From Echiichthys vipera (Eukaryota; Chordata; Actinopteri; Perciformes; Trachinidae), in the NCBI GenBank assembly GCA_963691815.1, contig OY829669.1, positions 681,019 through 745,018 on the forward strand: a DNA stretch of 64,000 bases. The letters run 5' to 3'. Position 1 is the first letter of the stretch; every line of letters starts with the position of its first letter. The notes below the pieces were generated by a model, which did not search any database, was not told the DNA's origin, and worked only from the letters and a program-made list of their open reading frames with translations. The position numbers were made by a program, and so were the translations under genes. Of the stretch, positions 29,673 to 40,359 are shown in pieces.

Positions 29673-31723
29673 CCTCCTGAAGAAGAGCAATTTAGATCCC
29701 AACATCTTTAATAATTATCGGCCTGTATCCAACCTGGAAAAACTTGTTTTCAATCAAGTAAATGACTTTTTAATTGCAAACAGTGTCAGTCTGGTTTCAG
29801 GGCGAACCACAGTACAGAGACATCAGGTGCAACTTGGATAACAATGAACTCACAGTCTTGGTACTACTGGATCTAACCGCCGCCTTCGATACAGTAGACC
29901 ATCACATCTTATTAGATAGACTGAAGAACCTGGTCGGCCTCTCTGGTACTGTTCTTAACTGGTTCATTTCTTACCTCACAGATCGACACTTCTTTGTAAG
30001 TATGGATACATGTTCCTCAGAAACCCACAAAATAAAGTGTGGTGTTCCCCAAGGGTCAATCTTAGGTCAATCTCAACTCTTTTTAATCTTTACATGCTTC
30101 CCCTTGGGGACGTCACCAGGAGGCACGGCATCAGCTTTCATAGTGATGCTGACGATACGCAACTGTATATCGCCGTGTCTCCCGATGACACAGGACCTAT
30201 TGATGTCCTCTTTAACTGCATTTTAGATATCAAGACATGGATGGCAGGGAATTTCCTACAGCTCAACCAGGACAAAACAGAGATTTTACTCATTGGTCCT
30301 GAGGGCCAGAAAGAGAAACTTTTACCAAAGTTACAGAAATTTAAATTATCACAATCTGTAAAAAATCTGGGTGTGATTTTTGACTCTGAGCTCAGTTTTA
30401 TTCCACACATTAAAAATATAACAAAAATAAGTTTTTACCATCTCAAGAACACAGCCAGAGTCCGCCCGTTTCTCTCTCAGGCCAGCACGGAGGTGCTGAT
30501 GCGAACTTTTATCTCTTGTCGTATAGACTACTGTAATGCCCTGCTCTCTGGCCTTCCCGAAAAGAGCATTCGAATCTACGATTATTACAAAACTCAGCTG
30601 CACGAGTGCTGACAAGGACCAGAGGGCGGGAGCACATAACACCAGTTTTAAAGTCGCTGCATTGGCTCCCCGTGCGTCTCAGGATTGATTTTTAAAGTTC
30701 TTCTACTAGTTTTTAAGTGTCTTAACGGTCTTGGGCCCTCTTACCTATCTGATTTGCTTTTACCTTATCGGCCGCCGCGGACCCTGAGGTCCTCCGGCAC
30801 CGGCCTTTCAACCATCCCACAGGTAAGTAAAAAAAAACACGGGGAGGCGGCTTTCAGTTGTTATGGGCCCCGACTGTGGAACAGCCTGCTGGAGAGCCTC
30901 AGGGTCCAGAGACTGCTGAGGTTTTTAAAGACCCATCTTTTTAATCAGGCTTTTCATTGGTTTCTTTTAGGCAGTGCTAATCAGAGCACGTTTTATCCTT
31001 TTTTACTGTTTTACTGTTTTAATCTCTGTGTTTGAGCCTTCATGCTTTTATTTTTATGGCCTCATGTCTTATGCTCTTATGCTTTTATCTTCTATTTCAC
31101 GTTTTAGCCTCTGCGCTTTTATGCTTTTATGTTTTAGTCCCTCGTTTTTAGCCTCCAAATTTTAACCCTTTACTGTTCTAGGCAACAGTTTTTAATCTCC
31201 AGTGTTTCCTCAGGGTTCCTGCCAGTTTGGGAGTTGTCTCTGATCTTGGCCGCGGGGGGTGCTGTCCCGTGGACGGTTCCGGCCCAGGCGTCTAGAGGGC
31301 TCTGCACCTTGGTGCGGAGGCTCCTGTCTGCTCGGGTTGGGGGGGTCTCTGTGGCGGTGCTCCCTGTGACCTTGGACTGGGATCTCTCCCGGTGTAGTTG
31401 GCCCCCCAAAGGTAACTTCCTTTAGCCTCCTCTGTACCTCAGGTCTCGCTGCCCGGCCATGTCTCTGTAGTGACAGCTAGTGTTTGTGTAGTTGTGAGTG
31501 TGTGTGTCTGTGTGTCTGTGTGTCAGCGTGGCTGTGTGTGTTTATGTGAAAGTGTGTATGAACGTATATACATTTGTATGTGTCCCTGTGCATGATTGTG
31601 GGAGGGTTGGGTTCTTTTACCTTTCGTCTCCTGATTTTATTTGATGTTTCTCTTTTTCTGTTCATCTCAGTAACTCAGCACTTTGCGATACTTTTCTGTA
31701 TGAAAAGTGCCGTATAAATAAAG

Positions 31724-31766
31724 GTTGATTTGATTTGATTTGATTTGATTTGATTTGATTTGATTT
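31724..31766 (+). repeat. Terminal (GATTT)n of L2-type LINE
   Basis: About eight GATTT units directly follow AATAAAGGTT. Short tandem repeats at the 3' end, instead of poly(A), are typical of L2-type LINEs and are thought to guide target-primed reverse transcription. Confidence 0.9.
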
Positions 31767-32396
31767 GGTGGTTCCCCTATTTAAGTGGAACCAGAGGGTC
31801 TGTGCCAGTTACAGGGGGATCACACTACTCAGCCTCCCTGGTAAAGTCGACTCCAAGGTGCTGGAAAGGAGGTTCCTCCTGTAGTCGAACCTCAGATTGA
31901 AGAGGAACAATGTGGATTCAGTCCTGGACGTGGAACAACGCACCAGCTCTTCACTCTCAAGGATCCTGGAGGGGGTCTGGGAGTGTGCCCATCCAGTCTA
32001 CATGTGTTTGTGGATCTGGAGAAGGCATATGACCGGGTCCCCTGGAGATACTGTGGGAGGTGCTGCGGGAGTCTGGGGTGGGGGGGTCACTTCTGAGGGC
32101 CGTCCAGTCTCTGTACACCCAAAGAGAGAGCTGTGTCCGGATCCTCGGCAGTAAGTCAGATTCGTTCCCGGTGGGGGTCGGCCTCCGCCAGGGGTGCACT
32201 TTGTCACCAATCCTGTTTGGGATTTTCATGGACAGGATATCGAGGCGTAGTCGTGGTGGGGAGGGGTTGCAGTTCAGTGGGCTGAAGATCTCGTCTCTGC
32301 TTTTTGCAGATGATGTGGTCCTGATGGCGTTGTCGGTCAGTGACCTTCAGCACTCACTGGATTGGTTCGCAGCCGAGTGTCAAACGGCTGGTAGAG
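31767..32396 (+). pseudogene. RTE-type LINE RT fragment, third copy
   Basis: This reads YRGITLLSLPGKVDSKVLER, then RLKRNNVDSVLD, after shifts LRESGVGGSLLRAVQSLYTQ, VGLRQGCTLSPILFG, IFMDRISRRSRGGEGLQF and LLFADDVVLMALSVSDLQ. The FADD box is intact. It ends within AECQTAGRE and joins inverted L2 sequence with no spacer. Confidence 0.8.
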
Positions 32397-32806
32397 AATT
32401 ATTGCCTGATCAGTTTATCCAGTCTGGAGGTGTCAGACGTGGTGTCCTTCAGCCTGACGTACTGTGGCCTGTCAGTGAGGTAGTCTCTGACCCGGTCCAC
32501 CAGATAGGGGTCCACTCCCATCCTGTTCAGTGTCTCCTGAAGTATAGGGGGCTGGATGGTGATAAAGGCACTGGAGAAGTCCAGGGAGAGAGTCCTCGCT
32601 GTGCTGCTTCCCTTATCCAGATGGGAGTGGACTCGGTGCAGCATGTAGAGGATGGCATCCTCCACACCAACATCTGGCTGGTACGCAAACTGCAGTTGGT
32701 CCTGGGCGTGTTGTTCCTGGGGTCTGAGGAGGCTGAGGAAGAGCCGCTCCAACGTCTTCATCAGGTGTGAAGTGAGTGCCACCGGTCGGACAGATTCAGA
32801 CGCCAC
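32397..32806 (-). pseudogene. L2/CR1-type LINE RT fragment, inverted, third copy
   Basis: This is the longest open version of the inverted piece, 135 codons: SVRPVALTSHLMKTLERLFL, LQFAYQPDVGVEDAILYML, LDFSSAFITIQPPILQ, VRDYLTDRPQYVRLKDTTSD. It ends before the catalytic ADD box. Confidence 0.8.
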
Positions 32807-33032
32807 AAAGATTCATTTTAAAGATGAAAGTTGCTGATAAACTTGCAACTGGGTGCAAATGTGAAGGCTGTTGAGTTTTTATCCTTGTGTTTAAATGTTT
32901 GAGATGCACTGTAGGAATATTCACATTTTCCCTCCATTGTCGGCCAGAAACACACAAACAAACACATGAGCACAGATGAAGTTTCCTCATCAACCCAACT
33001 TCAGGAACAGAGACTTGAACAGTCTATTTCCA
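32807..33032. repeat. Linker and module M, copy 10 (3' truncated)
   Basis: The full linker is followed by the first ~68 bp of module M, cut after CAGTCTATTTCCAA. Copia-like integrase sequence begins at the next base. The module's ATG frame happens to run into the integrase frame, so a chimeric open frame starts at 32976. Confidence 0.8.
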
Positions 33033-34545
33033 ACAGTCACAGAGCAAATGAGTTCAGTGACAAAACAAAAAACCTTGCTGAAACTGAACAAACAGTTTGG
33101 TCATGCTCCTGCTGACAGGTTTCAGCGGCTGCTAAAGAGCTCAGGAAACAACGATGCACACTTCCACAGCATCCTGCAAAAAATTGTAAGTGAATGTGAT
33201 GTATGTCAAAGATACAGTAAGACTGCACCCAAGCCTGCTGTCGGTCTACCACTGGCATCTCAGTACAATGAGACGGTGGCTGTAGATCTGCATGAACTTA
33301 TACCAGGTGTGTGGTATCTCCACATCATTGATCAGTTCACACGATTTAGTGCAGTCAGCATTTTGACCACAAAGAAGTCTTCAGAACTAGTGAAACACTT
33401 TGTCCATGACTGGATTAGTGTGCATGGCCCACCTCAGAAGCTATTCAGCGATAACGGAGGAGAGTTTAACAATGATGACGTGAGAGATATGGCGGAGAAC
33501 TTTAACATAGAGGTTAAGACAACAGCTGCCTACAGCCCATGGAGTAATGGACTTCTGGAGCGACACAATCAAACGCTTACTGAGACCATAATGAAAGTAA
33601 AGGAAAGTAATGGTTGTGACTGGAGCACTGCTATGAACTGGGCCCTCATGGCAAAGAATACCATGCAAAATGTGCATGGTATTAGTCCTCATCAGTTGGT
33701 TTTTGGACAAAATCCCAACCTGCCCTCTGTGCTCGCTGATAAACCCCCAGCTTTAGAGGGCACAACAAAAAGTGAATGGGTAGCAAAACACATCTCTTCT
33801 TTACGTGCATCAAGAAAAGCTTTCACAGAAGCAGTGTTCAGAAAGAATACGTAGAGCGCTGGGGAAACAAACACGTAATACAGATGAAAAATATGAAGCT
33901 TGAGACAAAGTGTACTATAAGCGAGTGGACTGCCATGAGTGGAAAGGGCCAGGAGTCGTCATCGGTCAGGATGGTGCTGTGGGCTTTGTCAGACATGGAG
34001 GAACCTGCATCTGGGTACGTCATCTCAGACTGAGAAAAGTGAATGCAGCAAACATGGAGCAACATGTCAAAGAGGATGATGCTGACAATGACACAGACTT
34101 TGAACAAGGACAGGACATTGATAATAATAATGGAAATAACACAGAACACACTGGTCCTCAGGTGCATCAAAGGTTCATGCAAAAAGACCCTGCAGAAATG
34201 ACCACAGGGGGCAGAATGAACAAGAAAACCTCACAAGTGACATAGAGCATGTAACAGATCTCAGTCTGAAGGCAGGACAAACTGTGAAATACAATGACAG
34301 TGGTATTTTACACACCGCTAAAGTTGTAGGGCGTGCAGGAAAAGCCACAGGTAAATATAAACACTGGTACAACTGAAAGTATATTGAACCTAGTGATGTC
34401 GCAGGGACAACCGAGTCAGCCGATATGTCGAGAGTAGAAGATCTTCAGGTTGAAACCCATGTTCCTGAGACGGCTACCCCAGATATATGTGAGGACATAT
34501 TTGTAATTAAAGAGGTCATCAATGTTGTGGTACATCTGTTTTAAA
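33033..34545 (+). pseudogene. pol: Ty1/copia-like pol fragment: integrase and linker
   Basis: A zinc-binding region (KLNKQFGHAPADRF ... SECDVCQRYSK) precedes a DDE core. The first Asp is in VAVDLHELIPG, the second in LFSDNGGEFNN 55 residues on, and Glu in SNGLLERHNQT with D-x35-E spacing. TMQNVHGISPHQLVFGQNPN and KPPALEGTTKSEWVAKHI follow. The frame is open from 32976 to 33854; the first ~19 codons belong to module M. After a stop, EWKGPGVVIGQDGAVGF and QTVKYNDSGILHTAKVVGRA continue in other frames. RT and RNase H, expected next in a copia element, are absent. The class is inferred from the order and these motifs. Confidence 0.7.
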
Positions 34546-34887
34546 CAAGAACGTGTATGTGCGTGTATAAAAATATGTTAATAGGGCTCCAGTTGCATAC
34601 TAGGAGTACATTGGTTTAATTTAATTTTTTTTTTTAAAGGACAGTGAGTTTGTTAACTTACTCTGTACTGTTGCACTGTTCTAATATATTCCGTTAAACA
34701 AATATCAACCTGTATGGAAAAGATAACCTTTATTGTGAAGGAACCTTTATTGTGAAGGGACCGGATGGAGGGGTTGAAAAGACGGTGGTGGTGTTAGTTG
34801 GGAACGGGCCAAGATGGCGAATAAAGTTGGTGTTGAGTCGCAGTAAAAGTTTGTATTCTTTTCGTTTAACAGTCCTGGTCCACACTT
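34546..34887. other. Unassigned AT-rich stretch, possible 3' end of the copia-like element
   Basis: This contains poly-T at 34627, a 17-bp tandem duplication (AACCTTTATTGTGAAGG, 34724-34757) and AATAAA near 34818. It could be a decayed LTR, but I find no second copy or clear TG/CA ends. RTE sequence begins at 34888. Confidence 0.4.
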
Positions 34888-35589
34888 CTGTTCAACATTG
34901 CGTGGAAGTCTGGGACGGTGCCAAGGGAGTGGCAGACCGGGATGATAGTTCCTCTATTTAAAAAGGGGGACCAGAGGGTGTGTGCCAGTTACAGGGGTAT
35001 CACACTACTCAGCCTCCCTGGTAAAGTCGACTCCAAGGTGCTGGAAAGGAGGTTCGTCCTGTAGTCGAACCTCAGATTGAAGAGGAACAATGTGGATTCA
35101 GTCCTGGACGTGGAACAACGGACCAGCTCTTCACTCTCAAGGATCCTGGAGGGGGTCTGGGAGTGTGCCCATCCAGTCTACATGTGTTTTGTGGATCTGG
35201 AGAAGGCAAATGACCAGGTCCCCCAGGAGATACTGTGGGAGGTGCTGCAGGAGTCTGGGGTGAGGGGGTCACTTCTGTGGGCCGTCCAATCTCTGTACAC
35301 CCAAAGTGAGAGCCGTGTCCGGATCCTCGGCAGTAAGTCGGATTTGTTCCCGGTGAGGGTCGGCCTCCGCCAGGGGTGCACTTTGTCACCAATCCTGTTC
35401 GTGATTTTAATGGACAGGATATCGAGGTGTAGTGGTGGTGGGGAGGGGTTGCAGTTCGGTGGGCTGAGGATCTCGTCTCTGCTTTTTGCAGATGACGTGG
35501 TCCTGATGGCGTCGTCGGTCAGTGACCTTCAGCACTCACTGGATCGGTTCACAGCTGAGTGTCAAACGGCCGGTAGAGAAAATGTTTGA
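34888..35589 (+). pseudogene. RTE-type LINE RT fragment, fourth copy
   Basis: This is the best preserved of the four. From 35077 to 35589 one frame runs through MCFVDLEKANDQVPQEILWE, GSLLWAVQSLYTQSESRVRI, VGLRQGCTLSPILFVILMDR, LLFADDVVLMASSVSDLQHS and ends TAGRENV*. Upstream part 34888-35076 is frameshifted (VPREWQTG, YRGITLLSLPGK). The RT palm with FADD is complete, but no endonuclease or C-terminus is attached. Confidence 0.85.
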
Positions 35590-35633
35590 AATATGTTTGA
35601 CTGTATATGACAGAAATGAGCAGTAAGATTAAA

Positions 35634-36050
35634 TTATTGCCTGATCAGGTGATCAAGTCCGGAGGTGTCAGACGTGGTGTCCTTCAGCCTGACATACTGT
35701 GGCCTGTCAGTGAGGTAGTCTCTGACCCAGTCCACCAGATAGGGGTCCACTCCCATCCTGTTCAGTGTGTCCTGAAGTATAGGGGGCTGGATGGTGTTAA
35801 AGGCACTGGAGAAGTCCAGGGAGAGAGTCCTCGCTGTGCTGCTTCCCTTATCCAGATGGGAGTGGACTCAGTGCAGCATTTAGAGGATGGCGTCCTCCAC
35901 ACCAACATCTGGCTGCTACGCAAACTGCAGGTGGTCCTGGGCGTGTTGTTCCTGGGGTCTGAGGAGGCTGAGGAAGAGCCGCTCCAACGTCTTCATCAGG
36001 TGTGAAGTGAGTGCCACCGGTCGGACACATTCAGACGCCACAAAGATTCA
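35634..36050 (-). pseudogene. L2/CR1-type LINE RT fragment, inverted, fourth copy
   Basis: This has the same content and junction as the other inverted pieces, broken by a few frameshifts. It is followed by 30 bp of the common linker, which stops at GATAAACTTG where the provirus LTR begins at 36081. Confidence 0.75.
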
Positions 36051-36080
36051 TTTTAAAGATGAAATTTGCTGATAAACTTG

Positions 36081-36554
36081 TGTAATGGTAAATTTGAATA
36101 TTCCTTCTTCCTTGAGAAGCCTTTCAGACAGACAGAACAGAAGGTGTCCCCCCCCAAGATATCAGATCCCTCTTTTTATTATTCACTCATTTGTGTATTT
36201 TAAAGTCTAGACCTTGTAATTGCATTTCACGTTTCAGAGACAGTCAACTGCTCACTGTCTCATGATGTATTCAACCCTTGTGTATTCTGAAACTGTGTTG
36301 ATCAGACCTGTTAATTATACGGCAGGATGTCTGGGCTGGTCAACCCCACAGTAAGACAAAGGATGTAATACACATTCACAGGGGTGGGCTTTCGTCAGGT
36401 ATAAATGTTCAACGTTTCTTTTGCTCACTGGTCTTTCCTCATTCGAACCGCGCGCATGTCGATTGACCTTTTCTTTGCAAAGAAAATAAAACTTTGTCGG
36501 CCGACACGAATTCATTATTTCATTCTTCATCAAGAGCAGAAAATTTCCACGACA
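36081..36554 (+). repeat. 5' LTR of the provirus
   Basis: Starts TGTAATGG, ends CGACA, 474 bp. TATAAAT lies at 36400-36406 and AATAAA at 36485-36490, giving a short R region as in retroviruses. It matches the 3' LTR closely. It interrupts the common linker after GATAAACTTG. Confidence 0.95.
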
Positions 36555-36557
36555 ATT

Positions 36558-36575
36558 TGGTGTCAGAAGTGGGAT
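36558..36575 (+). promoter_or_regulatory. Primer-binding site, tRNA-Leu
   Basis: Eighteen bases three nucleotides after the 5' LTR, TGGTGTCAGAAGTGGGAT, are complementary to the 3' end of vertebrate tRNA-Leu including CCA, as I recall that tRNA. Minus-strand DNA synthesis would start here. Confidence 0.85.
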
Positions 36576-36905
36576 TCCTCAGGTGATCGTCTGGGACGGA
36601 ACGCGGACAGGGATAGGCCATCCTGGAAAAGAAAAAGCTTTTCAGCCTCAAACCTCAAAATCTCTTCTGAGGGAGGACTGACCGCAGACGGCCCAGATTG
36701 TTCCTGCTGGAATCCTGCGAACAATAAGTCAGCGAAATTTATCTGGTGAGCATTGAAATATTGACATTCTAACTTCTTGTCTTTTAAAATTTGGGATTTA
36801 ATTTTACATAATATTTCTAGTTTTCGTTTTATCCACAATTGCTACTGAGTCTCTGACTAAAGGCTCTGTTGAGGCAGGACCTCCGGAGGGGCAATTGTGG
36901 ATGTA
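36576..36905 (+). other. Provirus leader
   Basis: This untranslated region lies between primer site and gag. CTGGTGAGC at 36740-36748 fits a splice donor and could serve a spliced env message. Otherwise it is AT-rich with no named signal. Packaging elements cannot be judged by eye. Confidence 0.5.
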
Positions 36906-38402
36906 ATGAGAAAGAAATATGGGGATAAAACTCTAAAATATTTAAATGTCTGGACAGCTGAGTTTGGATTCCCAATAGGGGGATCTCTCAGTTTAAAAAC
37001 TATATTACTATTAGAGGAAAAACTAAAGAAAAAAGAACTAAACATGAGAAGGAAAAAGAAATTATCTGTAAAAAAATTGGAAACTATAGAAGATCAAAGG
37101 GAATGTTTACAGATTTGGAAAGCGGAAGCAAATGCAAGAAATAGGAGAATGATGCAGAAACAACTTCCTTTTTCACACGAAATAACTGAAACAAATGAAA
37201 AACAAGATTTAAACACAAAAAGAACATCAGACCCGCAGGTTTCTTCCTCTTTGTTTCCACAGTTGGCGGCTTTGAAGCTGGACTCATACCTCGACGATAG
37301 CCCACCGAACCGCCCTTCAGCTCCACCACCATACAACACTACAACAGCTGACGAGAGAAAAAGAACAGATCCCTTCAGCATGACACAACAAACAAGTCCA
37401 GGAGCAGCCCATCCAGATGCGTCTGTTCAAACAAAAGATTCTTCAGACAAACCACCTTCTCCAATCGCACACAGACTACGTCATCCAAATCAAGATGCAA
37501 CCTTCCACATGCCTATGGTTGAAGTTTCTGGACCAGAAGGTGCAACACTGGTTTTTCGTGCATGGACTTCTGCTGACATCACAGCAGCCTCTCAACATCT
37601 GCCCAATCCTACAGCATCCGGTAAAGTATTTGCTGAACAATTTTCTACCTTTTGTCAAGAGTTTAAACCAACCACAAACGAACTAAAAAGACTCCTCATC
37701 ACCAAAATGAAACCAACGGACTGGCAAAAGGTATCTGGAAAATTCCCAAATGCAGATATCCGCTGTAATCACATCACCTGGGACGATGAGTCTAATGCCC
37801 ATTACAGAGATATTGTCCAACTACTCTGTAACACATTCATTGAAGCCTTCCCGGTAAAAATTAACATGGAGAAGATCACTGCATGCAAACAAAAAGATGA
37901 TGAAAATCCTAACGACTACCTCACTCGCCTGACAGAAGTATTCAACACATACAGTGGCCTTACATATGATGAATCAAGCAATAATCCAGATGTGTGGGAA
38001 ATTCATCTCTGCAATTGTTTCTTAAATGGACTAAAACCAAACATTGCCTTAGCTGTTAAAAACTCCTGCATTGGTTGGAATGATGCACGCCTGTCAGAAC
38101 TTCGCAGACATGCCATACATGCCTCTGACCAATTACTCCATCAGAAAAAGAAAAAAGAAGAAACAACTCAAAAAGAACTTCACATGGCAGCAATGACAAT
38201 GTATAACACAGCCCGAGACTACAGACAGCCACACCGTGAACACAGACAAAGAATACACAGCCAAGACAACAACTGGAAAAACAATGCTAACAGATCTGCA
38301 AGAAGACGTCCTGATGACATCTGTTACCGCTGTGGTCAATCTGGACATTGGAGACGTGAATGTCTCACACCAAAATCGTCGGTTCAGCAGACATCAGACT
38401 GA
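36906..38402 (+). CDS. gag: Provirus gag, open frame of about 498 codons
   Basis: The first in-frame ATG is at 36906 (MRKKYGDKTLKY). The N-terminal part is Lys/Arg rich with a likely coiled coil (LLLEEKLKKKELNMRRKKK). A Pro-rich linker follows (PNRPSAPPPYNTT), including a PPPY late-domain motif. The capsid-like region runs from about residue 195 to 425, with TITAC-type basic stretch, NPNDYLTRLTEVFNTYSGL and CIGWNDARLSELRRHAIHA. The C-terminus has one zinc knuckle, CYRCGQSGHWRREC (C-x2-C-x4-H-x4-C). The frame has no stop, so this is the only intact gene of the provirus. Gag would form the particle core. Confidence 0.8.
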   Translation: MRKKYGDKTLKYLNVWTAEFGFPIGGSLSLKTILLLEEKLKKKELNMRRKKKLSVKKLETIEDQRECLQIWKAEANARNRRMMQKQLPFSHEITETNEKQDLNTKRTSDPQVSSSLFPQLAALKLDSYLDDSPPNRPSAPPPYNTTTADERKRTDPFSMTQQTSPGAAHPDASVQTKDSSDKPPSPIAHRLRHPNQDATFHMPMVEVSGPEGATLVFRAWTSADITAASQHLPNPTASGKVFAEQFSTFCQEFKPTTNELKRLLITKMKPTDWQKVSGKFPNADIRCNHITWDDESNAHYRDIVQLLCNTFIEAFPVKINMEKITACKQKDDENPNDYLTRLTEVFNTYSGLTYDESSNNPDVWEIHLCNCFLNGLKPNIALAVKNSCIGWNDARLSELRRHAIHASDQLLHQKKKKEETTQKELHMAAMTMYNTARDYRQPHREHRQRIHSQDNNWKNNANRSARRRPDDICYRCGQSGHWRRECLTPKSSVQQTSD

Positions 38403-38807
38403 CGGTGGTCGGGGGCTGTCGGAGAGGGATGGACTCCTGCTGACAAGCCCAACCAACATGTAAAACCAGAAGGAGGTACTGCACTACACCCACACACACA
38501 TGTTGACACACAATCTATTGAGAGCTCAGACACAATTGCTTTAACATATGTTCAATACACATCTGATCATTTCAAAAGGTTTCCCAAACATACATTGACT
38601 ATTGCTGAACAAGATGTTGTATTCTTAGTTGATTCAAGAGCCACATATTCTGTGATAAGAGCTCTAGAACTCACTACAAAACCAGGACTGAGGGGAAAAC
38701 ATGTATACTCTGTTGGTTCATCAGGTCAAACAATCAGAGGGTTTGAAAGTTCAGACCATTCGATTTGGAACCAAGTCTTTCACACTCCTTTGTTCACCCA
38801 AATTTAA
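38403..38807 (+). pseudogene. pol: Provirus protease, active site altered
   Basis: From 38595 one frame reads VVFLVDSRATYSVIRALEL, aligned with the aspartic protease active-site loop. The residue after Asp-Ser is Arg where retroviral proteases have Gly. SVGSSGQTIRGF follows, then the frame ends at 38807. A stop at 38403 separates it from gag. Read-through or frameshift would be needed even in an intact copy. The Arg should disable catalysis. Confidence 0.75.
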
Positions 38808-39300
38808 ATTTACTCTATGCATATCAATGGAAATTACAGGAACTAACAGTCTCTTCTGAACTAGTCACAACTGCAACTGATTTCATGACACCAGAGGATC
38901 TGTATTGTACATCTCATGTACATCTCATGTGTCACCAGAACCTGATGAGCCATTTGAGGAAAGCTGGATGAGAGAGAGATTTGACAAGCTTAAACTATCA
39001 CACATATATTGGACACAACACAGATGTGCTATATCAATCTCTCTCACATCAGCTCAATCAAACATGTACACCATAACTGATTCTGTCCCACACATAACAC
39101 TTGCAAAACACACATCAGATAACTGGGAAGATTTGGGCCCATTTCTTTTTATTTATTTTTTTGTTTTTTATTTTTATTTTATTTTATTTTTTCACCAACA
39201 CTGCAGTGTTATTGTAAAGGTTTAACATCTGTTGTGCACACTACGAAAACAATCCAGCTGGTACCCGAAAGCACTTCTAAATCTTTTTCTTTTTTGTCTG
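38808..39300 (+). pseudogene. Broken protease-RT junction with poly-T insertion
   Basis: Short pol-like frames are visible (PEPDEPFEESWMRERFD). From 39141 to 39195 the sequence is a T-rich run (TTTATTTTTATTTTATTTTA), which looks like slippage expansion or the scar of an A-tailed insertion on the other strand. RT homology starts again near 39310. Confidence 0.55.
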
Positions 39301-40359
39301 AAAAATAAGCTGCAACTATCACCGCCCTACAGGAAGTCCCTAAGACACTGTGGGCTATTAATAAGTATGATGTTGGCCTCATCGAAAACTGTGAACCTGT
39401 TGTCATAACTCCAAAATCTGACTTTAGACCTTGCAAGCCTCAATATCCACTCAAACAAGAAGCCATCGATGGCATAACGCCAGTTTTTGAGTCTCTTAAA
39501 GCAGCAGGAGTAATTATCCCCTGTGATGACTCTCCAGTGCGCACCCCTTTGTTCCCTGTGAAAAAAAATCAGAGATAAAAATCAACCAACAGAATGGCGT
39601 TTTGTTCAAGATCTGCAAGCAGTTAATGCAGAAGTCCGACCCAGAGCTCCAAATGTTCCAAATCCTTACACCATCCTGTCTCAAGTTCCCCCGAATGCGA
39701 AATTCTTTTCAGTGGTGGATCTTTCTAATGCTTTCTTCAGTGTTCCAGTCCATCCAGAAAGTCAATTTTGGTTTGCTTTCAACTTCAATGGAAGAGGCTA
39801 CACTTTCACTCGCTTGTGTCAAGGATATTGTGAGAGTCCCACCATCTACAATGAAGCTCTCAAACAAAGTCTTGAATCTCTTCTTCTCTCTCCAGGTAGT
39901 GCTTTACTACAGTATGTTGATGACCTTTTGATCTGCAGTCAAACCAAGGAACAATGCGAAGCCAACACAGTCAAACTCTTAAAACATTTGGCTAAAAGTG
40001 GTCACAAAGCCAGCTTGTCGAAATTACAATTTGTCCAGGAACAAGTTCTTTTCTTAGGTCATGTCATCACTTCTGAGGGAAAAACTCTGTCACCAAAAAG
40101 AGTAGAATCAATTCAGAATCTTCCAAGACCTCTCACGAAAAAACAAATGATGTCATTTCTTGGAACGTGCTCTTATTGTCGACAGTTCATTTTAAACTAT
40201 GCCATTCTTGAGGCTCCACTCGCCTCCCTCATTCATGGCAATAGTTTGCAATCACAAGGTAAGATCACATGGACTCCTGAAGCAGAACAATCTTTCACCA
40301 AACTAAAACTTGCCTTACAGACCACTCCAACTTTGGGACTACCTGACCCCACCAGGTAA
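39301..40359 (+). pseudogene. pol: Provirus reverse transcriptase
   Basis: The N-terminal part (LQEVPKTLWAINKYDVGLI, PQYPLKQEAIDGITPVFESL, VIIPCDDSPVRTPLFPVKKN) ends at a frameshift near 39565. From 39712 a frame of 215 codons holds VVDLSNAFFSVPVHPES with the first catalytic Asp, LCQGYCESPTIYNEAL, and YVDDLLICS with the other two. LGHVITSEGKTLSPKRVESI and MMSFLGTCSYCRQFILNY follow. YVDD is the retroviral form. A TAA at 40360 splits it from RNase H. Confidence 0.85.

Larger units (their letters stand above)
28793..31766 (+). pseudogene. L2-type LINE, copy 2, with full 3' end
   Basis: This is a paralogue of 20407-22892 with the same 5' truncation, the same SINE site and the same DADD change in the RT active site. 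Its own breaks include a frameshift near 30055 (GGTCAATCTCAACTC) and others near 30570 and 30690. Unlike copy 1 it keeps the whole 3' untranslated region, with a GT-rich stretch near 31495-31545, AATAAA at 31717 and a terminal GATTT repeat. That is the classic L2-type 3' end. Confidence 0.9.
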
